Source: Chitinophaga rhizophila (GTDB lineage: Bacteria; Bacteroidota; Bacteroidia; Chitinophagales; Chitinophagaceae). From it: 64,000 nucleotides of DNA. A program made the position numbers and the translations under genes. This document shows positions 7,545 through 15,955 of this stretch, piece after piece. Within the stretch, counting starts at the first letter, position 1. Every line of letters begins with the position of its first letter. The notes under the pieces were generated by a model, which worked only from the letters and a program-made list of their open reading frames with translations, was not told the origin of the DNA and searched no databases. Location of the stretch: the NCBI RefSeq assembly GCF_019492185.1, contig NZ_JAICCF010000004.1, positions 1 through 64,000 on the forward strand, given 5' to 3'.

Positions 7545-9182
7545 ATGGATGCACAGCAACTGGACATGAACCGGAACGAAGATGCGATGCGCAGATCTCT
7601 AAGCACGCTCAGACAACGCCTCTCCGTCATAGAACAGGGAGGAGGTAAAAAGAACCTCGAGAAAGTGCGGCAGAAAGGTAAGTTGACCCCACGAGAAAGA
7701 ATTGCGTATCTGCTCGACAAAGACACCCCCTTCACTGAAATCGGCGCTTTCGCCGCTTATGACATGTATGCCGAACATGGTGGTTGCCCCGCTGCCGGTA
7801 CTGTCGGTGGTATTGGTTATATCAGCGGCCGCCAGTGTATGATCGTTGCCAACGATATGACCGTGAAAGCCGGTGCCTGGTTCCCGCTGACAGGCAAGAA
7901 AAACCTTCGCCTGCAGGAAATTGCCATGGAGAACAGGCTTCCCGTTATTTATCTGGTTGACAGCGCTGGCGTATACTTGCCAATGCAGGATGAAATATTC
8001 CCTGATAAAGAGCATTTTGGACGCATATTTCGTAATAATGCGCGTATGAGCGCTATGGGTATCACCCAGATCGCGGCGGTAATGGGTAGCTGTGTTGCCG
8101 GTGGAGCATACCTGCCTATCATGAGTGATGAAGTGCTGATGGTCAATGGCAACGGTTCCATCTTCCTGGCTGGTCCCTACCTGGTAAAAGCTGCTATCGG
8201 TGAAACTGCAGATGCTGAGACCCTGGGCGGTGCGGTTACTCATACCGAGATTTCTGGTATTGCAGATTATAAATTTGATTCCGACGAAGAATGTCTTGAT
8301 CACATCAAGAAAATTGTCAGTAAAATCGGCGATCCTGTCTCCGCAGGATTCAACCGTATTGCTCCTGCTGCGCCGGAAATTGATCCTGCTACGCTGTATA
8401 ACGTTGTTCCTGAAGACAGTACACGCCCCTACGATATGCTCGAAATCATACACCGGCTGGTAGATCGCTCTGAGTTTGACCAGTATAAGGAAGATTACGG
8501 CAAGACTATTCTCTGCGGTTACGCTCGTATCGACGGATGGGCGGTAGGTATTGTTGCTAACCAGCGAAAAATGGTAAAAAGCAAGAAAGGTGAAATGCAG
8601 ATGGGCGGTGTTATCTACAATGACAGCGCTGACAAAGCGGCCCGCTTTATTATGAACTGTAACCAGAAAAAGATTCCGCTGGTATTCCTGCAGGATGTTA
8701 CGGGCTTTATGGTGGGTAGCCGTAGCGAACATGCGGGTATTATCAAAGACGGCGCTAAACTGGTGAACGCCGTGGCTAACTCTGTTGTGCCTAAATTTAC
8801 CGTGATCGTTGGTAACTCTTACGGCGCTGGCAACTATGCTATGTGTGGTAAAGCTTACGATCCTCGGTTTATCTATGCATGGCCTAACGCAAAGATGGCA
8901 GTGATGGGCGGTGAACAGGCAGCTAAGACATTGTTGCAGATCCAGGTAGCCTCACTCAAGGCCAAGGGTGAGGAGATCACGCCGGAAGCAGAAAGCCGCC
9001 TGCTGAAAGAAATTACTGACCGTTACAACAGCCAGACTACACCATACTATGCCGCTGCACGCCTCTGGGTAGACGAAATCATAGACCCGCTGGATACACG
9101 CCGTATCCTGTCTGAAAGTATCGCGGCCGCCAATAATGCGCCTGTAGAAGATAGCTTCAGCCTCGGTGTATTCCAGGTGTAA
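7545..9182 (+). CDS. Acyl-CoA carboxylase carboxyltransferase (beta) subunit
   Basis: A 545-residue biotin-dependent carboxyltransferase subunit that moves CO2 from carboxybiotin to an acyl-CoA. The start was placed at the ATG at 7545 (MDAQQLDMNRNEDAMRRSL); an upstream GTG at 7437 would add a tail lacking family features and overlap the hairpin region. Crotonase-fold motifs are clear: LTPRERIAYLLD, GGIGYISGRQCMIVANDMT, YLVDSAGVYLPMQDEIFPD, MGSCVAGGAYLPIMSDE and FLQDVTGFMVG. The VDSAG..LP..DE.FPD..HFGRIF run resembles methylcrotonoyl-CoA carboxylase beta more than propionyl-CoA carboxylase, so leucine breakdown is likely but not certain. No biotin carboxylase subunit is adjacent. Confidence 0.92.
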   Translation: MDAQQLDMNRNEDAMRRSLSTLRQRLSVIEQGGGKKNLEKVRQKGKLTPRERIAYLLDKDTPFTEIGAFAAYDMYAEHGGCPAAGTVGGIGYISGRQCMIVANDMTVKAGAWFPLTGKKNLRLQEIAMENRLPVIYLVDSAGVYLPMQDEIFPDKEHFGRIFRNNARMSAMGITQIAAVMGSCVAGGAYLPIMSDEVLMVNGNGSIFLAGPYLVKAAIGETADAETLGGAVTHTEISGIADYKFDSDEECLDHIKKIVSKIGDPVSAGFNRIAPAAPEIDPATLYNVVPEDSTRPYDMLEIIHRLVDRSEFDQYKEDYGKTILCGYARIDGWAVGIVANQRKMVKSKKGEMQMGGVIYNDSADKAARFIMNCNQKKIPLVFLQDVTGFMVGSRSEHAGIIKDGAKLVNAVANSVVPKFTVIVGNSYGAGNYAMCGKAYDPRFIYAWPNAKMAVMGGEQAAKTLLQIQVASLKAKGEEITPEAESRLLKEITDRYNSQTTPYYAAARLWVDEIIDPLDTRRILSESIAAANNAPVEDSFSLGVFQV

Positions 9183-9201
9183 ATCCTTAGCGGGTAATCC
9201 T

Positions 9202-9210
9202 TATCTTTGC
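9202..9210 (+). promoter_or_regulatory. -7 promoter element abutting rnhA start
   Basis: TATCTTTGC matches TAnnTTTG plus the frequent trailing C, and ends 5 nt before the ATG at 9216. Transcription would begin at or next to the start codon, giving a leaderless mRNA. Confidence 0.6.
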
Positions 9211-9215
9211 CCGCT

Positions 9216-9674
9216 ATGTCAGAAGTCATTATTTACACGGACGGTTCTTCACGCGGTAACCCGGGCCCTGGAGGCTATGGTGTGATCCTTATGTGGAATA
9301 ACGTTCGCAAGGAACTTTCGCAGGGATATCGCCTTACTACCAATAACCGTATGGAACTGCTTGCCGTTATTGTAGCCCTGGAAGCACTGAAAAGAGACGG
9401 ACTGCAGGTCAAGATCTTTACAGACAGTCAATATGTAGTCAATAGCGTTGAAAAAGGCTGGTTATGGGGGTGGGTGAAAACCGGCTTCAAAGACAAAAAG
9501 AACAAGGATCTCTGGCAACGCTTTATACCCGCTTTTAAAAAGCATCAGGTGAAATTCAACTGGGTCAAAGGCCATTCCACCAATCCGATGAACAACCGTT
9601 GCGATGAACTGGCTACACAGGCAGCTGATAGTCGCAATTGGCTGGAAGATGTCGGTTTTGAAGGAGGAGACTGA
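9216..9674 (+). CDS. rnhA: Ribonuclease HI
   Basis: A 152-residue RNase HI that cuts the RNA strand of RNA/DNA hybrids during replication and repair. The four catalytic acidic residues are in place: Asp in IYTDGSSRGNPGPGGYG, Glu in NNRMELLAVI, Asp in IFTDSQYVV and Asp in NNRCDELATQAA. The basic-protrusion segment (WGWVKTGFKDKKNKDLW) is present, as in Escherichia coli. The ATG at 9216 was chosen over an in-frame TTG at 9207 because that TTG lies inside the -7 promoter element. A classic terminator follows at 9699-9726. Confidence 0.96.
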   Translation: MSEVIIYTDGSSRGNPGPGGYGVILMWNNVRKELSQGYRLTTNNRMELLAVIVALEALKRDGLQVKIFTDSQYVVNSVEKGWLWGWVKTGFKDKKNKDLWQRFIPAFKKHQVKFNWVKGHSTNPMNNRCDELATQAADSRNWLEDVGFEGGD

Positions 9675-9698
9675 TAAGATACATTACTTTATTGCACG

Positions 9699-9726
9699 GG
9701 GCCGTCCATATAGGACGGCCCTTTTT
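9699..9726 (+). terminator. Rho-independent terminator after rnhA
   Basis: GGGCCGTCC (9699-9707) pairs with GGACGGCCC (9713-9721) around ATATA, followed by TTTTT at 9722-9726. Confidence 0.88.
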
Positions 9727-9832
9727 GCTGTAAAACGAAATTTGTCCACCATTATCACATTTTTATCCATTATTAAATTTCTAATGTAACTTACTTTTAC
9801 AGTATCAGATAAAGCCTAAAACGAATAAATAT

Positions 9833-10384
9833 ATGACACACTGGAAGATTGATGCATCACACAGCGAAATTGGATTCAAAGTTAAACACCTGATGATTAC
9901 CAACGTAAGCGGCTACTTTACCGAATTCTCTGGTATGATTCACAACGAAAGCGCAGATTTTCACGACGCGACGATCACTTTTGAAGCAGTTACAGCTAGT
10001 ATCACTACCAACAACAAACAAAGGGATGAACACCTGAAAGGAGATGATTTCTTTGATACTGCACATCACCCGAAAATCAGCTTCGTATCTAAAAAAGTAA
10101 AGAAGATCACCGACGAAGATTACAAACTGATAGGCGATCTTACCATCAAAGGTCATACACACAGTATTGAACTGGAAGTGACCCGCCATGGCGCTGTGAC
10201 AGACCCTTACGGACAGGAAAAAGAAGGCTTTTCCATCAAAGGACGCCTGCACCGTGCAGACTATGGTCTGCGCTGGAACGCGGCCACCGAAGCTGGTAGC
10301 ATTGTGTTGAGTGACGAAGTAAAGCTGTTGATGGAAGTACAGGTAGTAAAAGTACCAGCACAGGAGCTGGTGGGTGCAAACTGA
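9833..10384 (+). CDS. YceI family lipid-binding-like protein
   Basis: A 183-residue protein of the YceI family, lipocalin-like beta barrels that bind polyisoprenoids or other amphiphiles. Typical features are the opening HWKIDASHSEIGFKVKHLM, the RDEHLKGDDFFDTAHHPKISF block (about 62-82), GDLTIKGHTHSIELEV and the closing SDEVKLLMEVQV. There is no signal peptide, unlike E. coli YceI, so a cytoplasmic location is likely. The luciferase-like oxidoreductase gene follows 27 nt downstream with no terminator between, so they are probably co-transcribed. Confidence 0.93.
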   Translation: MTHWKIDASHSEIGFKVKHLMITNVSGYFTEFSGMIHNESADFHDATITFEAVTASITTNNKQRDEHLKGDDFFDTAHHPKISFVSKKVKKITDEDYKLIGDLTIKGHTHSIELEVTRHGAVTDPYGQEKEGFSIKGRLHRADYGLRWNAATEAGSIVLSDEVKLLMEVQVVKVPAQELVGAN

Positions 10385-10411
10385 CTCGTGCAGTGAACCC
10401 GTTATAACTAT

Positions 10412-11434
10412 ATGGAAATTGGAATAGACAGTTTTGCGGCAAGGTTCAGTGATAACGCTGCCGCTGCGTTAAGTGACCGGGACGCCATGTTCCAGTTGCT
10501 CGAAAGAATGGAACATGCTGATCGTGCTGACCTGGACGTATTCGGCATCGGAGAACATCATAGGAAAGGTTTCCTGGATTCAGCGCCTTCTCATATACTG
10601 GCAGCTGCTGCATCCCGTACCAAGAAGATCAAGCTGGCCAGCGCAGTAACTGTGCTGAGTGCCATAGATCCGGTACGTGCCTTTCAGAACTTTGCGACAC
10701 TGGATCTGATCTCTGACGGTCGCGCAGAAATGGTAGTTGGCCGTGGCTCATTCACCGATGCTTTCCCGTTATTCGGATACAAGCTGGATGACTATGATGA
10801 CCTCTTCACCGAAAAACTCGACCTGCTGCTCCGTATCAGAGATGAGGAATTTGTTACCTGGTCCGGTAAGTTCCGGCCCGCTATGAAAAATCAGCCGGTA
10901 TACCCCAGACCATTGCAGGAAAAACTGCCCATCTGGCTCGGGGTAGGTGGCACGCCACAGTCTTTTGTACGCGCAGGCGCATTAGGACTGCCGCTGATGG
11001 TAGCTATCATAGGAGGGGAAACACACCGTTTCCGTCCACTGGTAGACCTGTACCGCGAAGCCGGCCGCAAGGCTGGTCACGCTCCGGAAAAGCTTACCGT
11101 CGGACTGCACTCCCTTGGATACGTCGGAAAAACTACCGGCGAAGCTATCGATGACTTCTACCCAGGTTATGCTGCCAGTATGACCAAGATCGGGAAAGAA
11201 CGTGGATGGCCTCCAATGACGAAACAACAGTTCCTGGCACAGGCAGGGCCCACTGGCGCGTTGCTGGTAGGTAGCCCGGAAGAAGTGGCTGATAAGATCC
11301 TGCGACATGCTGCCGCATTAGGCGGTGTATCCAGACTTACCTTCCAGATGGATTCGGCAGAGGTTCCCCATGATAAACTCATGCGGGCTATTGACCTCAT
11401 TGGTGCCAAGGTCAAACCTTTAGTAAACGCATAA
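10412..11434 (+). CDS. LLM class flavin-dependent oxidoreductase
   Basis: A 340-residue bacterial luciferase-like TIM-barrel enzyme. Such proteins use reduced flavin and O2 or F420; Bacteroidota members normally take FMNH2. Marks include DVFGIGEHHRKGFLDSAP (about 43-60), KKIKLASAVTVLSAIDPVRAFQ, EMVVGRGSFTDAF, LPIWLGVGGTPQSF and a C-terminal GSPEEVADKIL block, as in the YhbW/Nfa-type subgroup. The substrate cannot be inferred. It is the second gene behind yceI-like and ends at a strong hairpin. Confidence 0.92.
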   Translation: MEIGIDSFAARFSDNAAAALSDRDAMFQLLERMEHADRADLDVFGIGEHHRKGFLDSAPSHILAAAASRTKKIKLASAVTVLSAIDPVRAFQNFATLDLISDGRAEMVVGRGSFTDAFPLFGYKLDDYDDLFTEKLDLLLRIRDEEFVTWSGKFRPAMKNQPVYPRPLQEKLPIWLGVGGTPQSFVRAGALGLPLMVAIIGGETHRFRPLVDLYREAGRKAGHAPEKLTVGLHSLGYVGKTTGEAIDDFYPGYAASMTKIGKERGWPPMTKQQFLAQAGPTGALLVGSPEEVADKILRHAAALGGVSRLTFQMDSAEVPHDKLMRAIDLIGAKVKPLVNA

Positions 11435-11440
11435 AGAAAA

Positions 11441-11473
11441 AAGGGTGTATCTACTATCAGATACGCCCTTTTC
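11441..11473 (+). terminator. Terminator after the LLM oxidoreductase gene
   Basis: AAGGGTGTATCT (11441-11452) pairs with AGATACGCCCTT (11459-11470), 12 bp with one G-T, followed by TTT. Confidence 0.8.
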
Positions 11474-11622
11474 TGCTTAATAGCAGCTACCTCCGCAATA
11501 AGAATTACCGGCGTACAAATCCGCTGACGCTCCTTATTGCCTGATAAACAATCTGCTAGTAACCAGGAGCTTAATGCTACACCAAGGACCAAAATCACGG
11601 TTTTTAGTGTATTATCCCATCA

Positions 11623-11657
11623 TTTGCATTTATTGTCGTCGCAGTTCGGTAGTTTTG
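11623..11657 (+). promoter_or_regulatory. Promoter of the START-domain gene
   Basis: TTTG at 11623-11626 and TAGTTTTG at 11650-11657 are 23 nt apart, matching the Bacteroidota TTTG/TAnnTTTG promoter. The ATG follows 26 nt later. Confidence 0.6.
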
Positions 11658-11683
11658 TGACGGATTTCAACCTGTAGACGAAC

Positions 11684-12322
11684 ATGAAGAACTTACTGAT
11701 TACCGGCATGGCCCTGCTATTCAGCCTGATGAGTTACGGACAGCCCACATGGACACTTAAGCATAATAAAGATGGTATACAGATCTATACCAAAACTATA
11801 GAGAACTCTGACTATAAGGGAATCAAAGTAAAATGCTCACTGCCAGCTACATTGACCCAGTTTACCGCCGTAATTATGGATGTAAATACAGCAGGAGAAT
11901 GGCTGTATGCTACTAAATCAAGCACTTTACTCAAACAGGTTTCGCCAACTGATGTATATTACTACTCAGAGGTTGGCCTGCCCTGGCCGCTCAGCAACAG
12001 GGACTTTATTTGCCACCTGACTGCCAGTCAGGACCCTCGCACAAAGGTGGTAACGATAGACGGCCCCGTAGTGCCTAACTACATGCCTGAAAAAGAAGGC
12101 ATTGTACGCGTAACGCATTCCTCAGGCAAATGGGTCATTACGCCCGCCGGTAGCCAGATAAATATCGAATATACACTCGAAGCCGACCCGGGTGGTAGCC
12201 TCCCTGCCTGGATGGTGAACCTGTTCGTTACCAAAGGGCCAATGGAGTCATTCAAAAAATTAAAGGTGCAGGTAAATAAGCCGGAGTATAGGAAAGCACA
12301 ATATGCGCTGATTAAAAACTGA
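11684..12322 (+). CDS. Exported START-domain lipid-binding-like protein
   Basis: A 212-residue protein with a signal peptide (NLLITGMALLFSLMSYGQ, cleaved near residue 19) and a START/Bet v1-like domain over the rest. Visible START features are WTLKHNKDGIQIYTKTIENS, the AGEWLYATKSSTLL helix region, EVGLPWPLSNRDFICHLTAS and the terminal amphipathic helix MESFKKLKVQVNK. START domains carry lipids in a closed groove; the ligand here is unknown. It appears monocistronic, with its own promoter and a terminator shared with the convergent lipoprotein gene. Confidence 0.88.
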   Translation: MKNLLITGMALLFSLMSYGQPTWTLKHNKDGIQIYTKTIENSDYKGIKVKCSLPATLTQFTAVIMDVNTAGEWLYATKSSTLLKQVSPTDVYYYSEVGLPWPLSNRDFICHLTASQDPRTKVVTIDGPVVPNYMPEKEGIVRVTHSSGKWVITPAGSQINIEYTLEADPGGSLPAWMVNLFVTKGPMESFKKLKVQVNKPEYRKAQYALIKN

Positions 12323-12348
12323 TTATTCAATTAGCAGATAATGATAAG

Positions 12349-12373
12349 AAGGCCTTCCATGAGGGCCTTTTTT
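12349..12373. terminator. Shared terminator between START gene and lipoprotein gene
   Basis: AAGGCC (12349-12354) pairs with GGCCTT (12364-12369), with a T6 run on the + strand and A/T-rich flank on the minus side. It lies in the 55-bp gap between the two convergent genes. Confidence 0.72.
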
Positions 12374-12377
12374 GATG

Positions 12378-12872
12378 CTACTTCCTTCCCACAATCTTCC
12401 CGGTATAACTACCTGTAACTGGCTTACCGGCAACAATGATGTCAAATCCGACAGTAAATATCTCTTCCTTCCTGGTTACATTAACGTTACCTGCTGTCAC
12501 GCCAGCAATACCACGGCCTTGACCAAAGACGCCACTGGGTGTATAGGTGATCAAAGCGTCAAAGAAGTTCTTCTTTTTGTCATAAGTGGCGTCGTTATGC
12601 CTCCTATAAGTGAAAGTATTGGAAAAGTACAGGCTGTCAATCGCAATCTCAATGGAGTTCACTATATAATCCGGCGCTTGTGGCAGATTGGCAATCCTTA
12701 GACCGTTCCTACCCGACCAATCGGCATAGTCTGCCATATAGGTCTTACCATCTATTGTAAAAGAGCCGCCTGTTGTTGCTACGGGATCTGGCGTCGGCTC
12801 CTCATCGGTCCCCTTCTTGCAGGCACCGGCAAATAATATTAGGGAAAGCAGCAGTAGCGCTATTCTTCTCAT
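12378..12872 (-). CDS. Small lipoprotein of unknown function
   Basis: A 164-residue protein with a lipoprotein signal peptide (LLLLSLILFAGAC; the lipobox Cys is about residue 18) followed by a short acidic/proline linker. The mature part begins with the GGSFTIDGKTYMAD strand pattern seen in many small Bacteroidota lipoproteins and seems all-beta (residues about 38-160). I recognise no named family and propose no function. It should be lipid-anchored in the outer membrane or periplasm. It is monocistronic and convergent with the START gene. Confidence 0.8.
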   Translation of the reverse strand: MRRIALLLLSLILFAGACKKGTDEEPTPDPVATTGGSFTIDGKTYMADYADWSGRNGLRIANLPQAPDYIVNSIEIAIDSLYFSNTFTYRRHNDATYDKKKNFFDALITYTPSGVFGQGRGIAGVTAGNVNVTRKEEIFTVGFDIIVAGKPVTGSYTGKIVGRK

Positions 12873-13183
12873 AGGTTATACGGTTTGTACGCTTACCTGT
12901 CGGGATAAATTTTCAGGCGCAAATATATGGTGCTTTGTCTGATATTAGTAATTCCAGATTGTGTTAATCATCAACGAAGCAGTCTGCACCCACCGCTTGC
13001 TATCCAGGCTGTCTAATATTCGATAGATTGCTTCTGCATGTATATCGACTGGTTATGTAAGGACTCAAGGTTCATTTATGCAAACGTTTGCTTAAAAAAC
13101 TTGTTTTTCTGCATCAAATGGGCTATCATCGTACCACACGTTCCGGAAAACAGTCAACCATTGCTGCCACTTATTCTCTGCTG
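12873..13183 (+). other. Regulatory region upstream of the pectin locus
   Basis: A 311-bp gap between divergent genes. The lipoprotein promoter should lie at its left end. The one clear signal is a 12-bp perfect palindrome at 13080-13091, annotated separately. An in-frame TTG at 13088 would extend the esterase gene but adds residues with no signal-peptide character. Confidence 0.5.
13080..13091. promoter_or_regulatory. Candidate LacI-family operator
   Basis: GCAAACGTTTGC is a perfect 12-bp palindrome with a central CG, the form of LacI/PurR-family operators (PurR boxes share the GCAAACGTTTGC core). It lies 93 bp before the start of the CE12 esterase, first gene of the pectin pair. No LacI-type gene is in the window, so the regulator would be elsewhere. 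Confidence 0.55.
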
Positions 13184-14488
13184 ATGAAACCCATACACTC
13201 TACCTTAATACCGTTTCTGCTGCTGGCTGTATCGTCTTTGTACGCTCAGGATACCTGCCTTTTTGACTTCAGTAACACGCTCAGATCTGCCGGCTACACG
13301 CCTGTCACCGCCGCCAGTCAGTATAATGGCAGGTTTGGTTTTGATATGGGAACCGGTGGCAGATTTATTCCCGGCAAAGGACGGCAGCGCGGAGCCTTTA
13401 CTACAGACAGCGCCTGTTACTTCTCCATTGCAGTGCCGGAGGGAAACTACCAGGTAACCGCTGTGCTGGGAAGCCACCAACATGCCGGCGCTACACTGAT
13501 AAAGGCCGAATCCCGCCGCCTGGCGGTCAACACCGTCAAGACTGCAAAAGGGGAGACCAAGACGGTTAGTTTTATCGTCAACGTGCGTTCCCCCCGGATC
13601 TCTTCCAATACACAGGTGAAGCTGAAACCACGTGAACATGGTAAGCTGGATTGGGATGATAAACTCACCCTCGAGTTCTCCGGACCACAGCCTTGCATCA
13701 GTCAGTTGAAAATAGAAAAAGTGTCCGGCCAGATCACCGTCTTCCTGGCGGGTAATTCTACTGTTGTTGACCAGGAAGAAGAGCCCTGGGCTGCCTGGGG
13801 ACAAATGATCCCCTGCTTCTTTAAGCCAGGTGTGTCCATCGCTAATCATGCTGAGTCAGGACTAACGCTCGGCAGTTTTCTAAATAGTGGCCGGCTGGAA
13901 AAGATATTGAGCGTCGCGCAACGGGGCGACTACCTGTTTATAGAATTTGGTCACAACGATCAGAAGGAAAAAGGACCCGGCGACGGTGCCTATTATTCCT
14001 ATACAGAAAGGCTAAAGTTGTTCGTCCATAAAGCCCGTGAGAAAGGCGTTCTTCCCGTCATCGTCACTTCTACCGCCCGCCGGTCTTTTGACGCAGCAGG
14101 CAGATCTCAGAACACCCTGGGAGATTATCCCGACGCTGCCAGGAAAGTGGCGGCGGCCGAAAATATACCGCTTATCGACCTGAACACAATGACAACCACC
14201 CTGTACGATGCATTAGGTGTAGAAGCATCGAAGAAAGCGCTGGTTCACTATCCGGCAAATACATTTCCTGGACAGAATAAGCCGCTGCAGGACAATACCC
14301 ATTTCAATACCTATGGGGCCTATGAACTGGCTAAGTGTGTGGTAGCCGGTATCAGGTTGAACAAATTACCCCTTGCTGCATATCTGGCCGACATGCCCAA
14401 TTTTGACCCTGCCCATCCTGACGATCCGGACGGCTTTTACTGGCCACTCAGCCCTAAAAGGTCGGTCACGAAACCAGATGGTAACTAA
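13184..14488 (+). CDS. Rhamnogalacturonan acetylesterase-like SGNH hydrolase (CE12)
   Basis: A 434-residue secreted esterase that should remove acetyl groups from rhamnogalacturonan. The ATG at 13184 begins a proper signal peptide (IHSTLIPFLLLAVSSLYAQ). Residues about 22-175 form a beta-sandwich found ahead of the catalytic domain in many CE12 enzymes. The SGNH domain from about 183 shows block I FLAGNSTVVD (GNS in place of GDS), block II ANHAESGLT, block III IEFGHNDQK and block V QDNTHFNTYGA (Asp-x-x-His). Four residues of the catalytic set are present. The GH28 gene follows 30 nt on, so the pair is probably one mRNA for pectin backbone breakdown, with a LacI-like operator upstream. Confidence 0.88.
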   Translation: MKPIHSTLIPFLLLAVSSLYAQDTCLFDFSNTLRSAGYTPVTAASQYNGRFGFDMGTGGRFIPGKGRQRGAFTTDSACYFSIAVPEGNYQVTAVLGSHQHAGATLIKAESRRLAVNTVKTAKGETKTVSFIVNVRSPRISSNTQVKLKPREHGKLDWDDKLTLEFSGPQPCISQLKIEKVSGQITVFLAGNSTVVDQEEEPWAAWGQMIPCFFKPGVSIANHAESGLTLGSFLNSGRLEKILSVAQRGDYLFIEFGHNDQKEKGPGDGAYYSYTERLKLFVHKAREKGVLPVIVTSTARRSFDAAGRSQNTLGDYPDAARKVAAAENIPLIDLNTMTTTLYDALGVEASKKALVHYPANTFPGQNKPLQDNTHFNTYGAYELAKCVVAGIRLNKLPLAAYLADMPNFDPAHPDDPDGFYWPLSPKRSVTKPDGN

Positions 14489-14518
14489 TTTTCTCAATCC
14501 ATACTTCAAAGACGTTAT

Positions 14519-15955
14519 ATGAAAGCTGCTGTTATTCTTGCCGCCCTGCTCTCTGGTATCCTGACGCATTTTCTGCCAGAGGTACCGGCTACCAGTAAGC
14601 CCATCGTTGCTGCTGACGAAGAACCTGCCTGGGTCAGACAGACCGGAGCCAAACAGTTTCCAGCTGGGAAAAAGACCTTTTGGGTGAATAATTATCTGGC
14701 TGACAGTACAGGCGGTTCCCTTACGACTACTGCCATACAGGCAACTATAGATGCTTGTGCCCGCGCTGGCGGAGGTATGGTACGTTTTAAACCGGGTAAG
14801 TACCTCACTGGTTCCATTTTTATTAAGTCAGGTGTACTACTACAGGTAGATGAAGGAGTAGAGATAGCAGGCAGTCAGGACATACGCGACTATCCCGAAA
14901 TAGATACCCGTGTGGCCGGTATTGAAATGAAATGGCCCGCCGCCCTCATTAATATTATCGGGCAGCAAAAGGCGGGTATAGCGGGTAAAGGACTTATTAA
15001 TGCGCAGGGTAAACCTTTCTGGGACATCTATTGGAAAATGCGGAAAGAATATGAACCCAAAGGCCTCCGCTGGATCGTTGACTATGACGCTAAACGGCCA
15101 CGGACATTACTGGTAGCAAATGCAGCACATATTACCATCAGGGACGTTACGCTGCAGCAGGCTGGCTTCTGGACGGTACAGCTGCTCTATTCCAGCCATA
15201 TCACCGTTGATGGTATTATTATCAGGAATAATGTAGACGGCCACGGACCATCTACTGATGGTATAGATATCGATTCTTCCACTTATGTGCTGATCGAAAA
15301 CTGTGATATTGACTGTAATGATGATAACTTCTGCCTCAAGGCTGGCAGAGACTGGGACGGTCTCAGCGTAGCCAGACCAACAGCGTATGTAGTTATCCGA
15401 CATTGCCTGGCACGTGCCGGTGCGGGCATTATTACGCTTGGTAGTGAAACATCTGGCAGTATAAGGCATGTAATAGCAAGTGATTTGACCGGCAATGGAA
15501 CCAGTAACGGACTGAATATAAAATCTGCCGTCACCCGAGGCGGTACAATCGAGGATATCCACTTCAAACGTGTCGTGATGAAAAAAGTACGTACCGCTTT
15601 TCAGTTTACTATGAACTGGAACCCGACCTATAGCTATTCTTCGCTACCCGAAAACTACCGCTACGACAGCATACCTGTGCACTGGAAAAAACTGCTGACA
15701 AAAGTAGAACCTGCGCAAAGAGGTATCCCCATATTCAAAGACGTATACATCTCTGATATTACGTTAGATAGTGTGAAAACGGTTATCCACGCAGTAGGGT
15801 TGGAGCAGTCTCCGCTCAGCAACTTCCACTTCGAGGGTATAAAGGGTAGTGCAGCTACTGCCGGCAATGTCAGGTATGTACGTGGATGGGAGTGGAAGGG
15901 CAATGATATTGCTACCGCAGATAAGACCCAACTGACGCCGGCGTCTTTTCAATAG
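14519..15955 (+). CDS. GH28 polygalacturonase/rhamnogalacturonan hydrolase-like protein
   Basis: A 478-residue GH28 right-handed beta-helix with an N-terminal signal peptide (AAVILAALLSGILTHFL). Catalytic motifs are STDGIDIDSS (about 244, the NTD-type Asp) and CNDDNFCLKAG (about 267, Asp-Asp). The usual GHG motif is replaced by GAGIITLGSE (about 301) and the RIK motif by LNIKS (about 333). Loss of that His is known in GH28 enzymes that do not act on plain homogalacturonan, such as rhamnogalacturonases, so a rhamnogalacturonan-type substrate fits, in keeping with the CE12 partner. The exact linkage and exo/endo mode cannot be told from sequence. Confidence 0.87.
   Translation: MKAAVILAALLSGILTHFLPEVPATSKPIVAADEEPAWVRQTGAKQFPAGKKTFWVNNYLADSTGGSLTTTAIQATIDACARAGGGMVRFKPGKYLTGSIFIKSGVLLQVDEGVEIAGSQDIRDYPEIDTRVAGIEMKWPAALINIIGQQKAGIAGKGLINAQGKPFWDIYWKMRKEYEPKGLRWIVDYDAKRPRTLLVANAAHITIRDVTLQQAGFWTVQLLYSSHITVDGIIIRNNVDGHGPSTDGIDIDSSTYVLIENCDIDCNDDNFCLKAGRDWDGLSVARPTAYVVIRHCLARAGAGIITLGSETSGSIRHVIASDLTGNGTSNGLNIKSAVTRGGTIEDIHFKRVVMKKVRTAFQFTMNWNPTYSYSSLPENYRYDSIPVHWKKLLTKVEPAQRGIPIFKDVYISDITLDSVKTVIHAVGLEQSPLSNFHFEGIKGSAATAGNVRYVRGWEWKGNDIATADKTQLTPASFQ

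Noticed and set aside
7599..8732. Long open frame of 377 codons on the minus strand
   Set aside because: It lies wholly antisense to the acyl-CoA carboxylase gene and its translation has no family features; codon bias of the real gene explains it.
13088..13183. N-terminal extension of the CE12 esterase from a TTG at 13088
   Set aside because: It would put 32 non-hydrophobic residues ahead of a good signal peptide and begin inside the operator palindrome.
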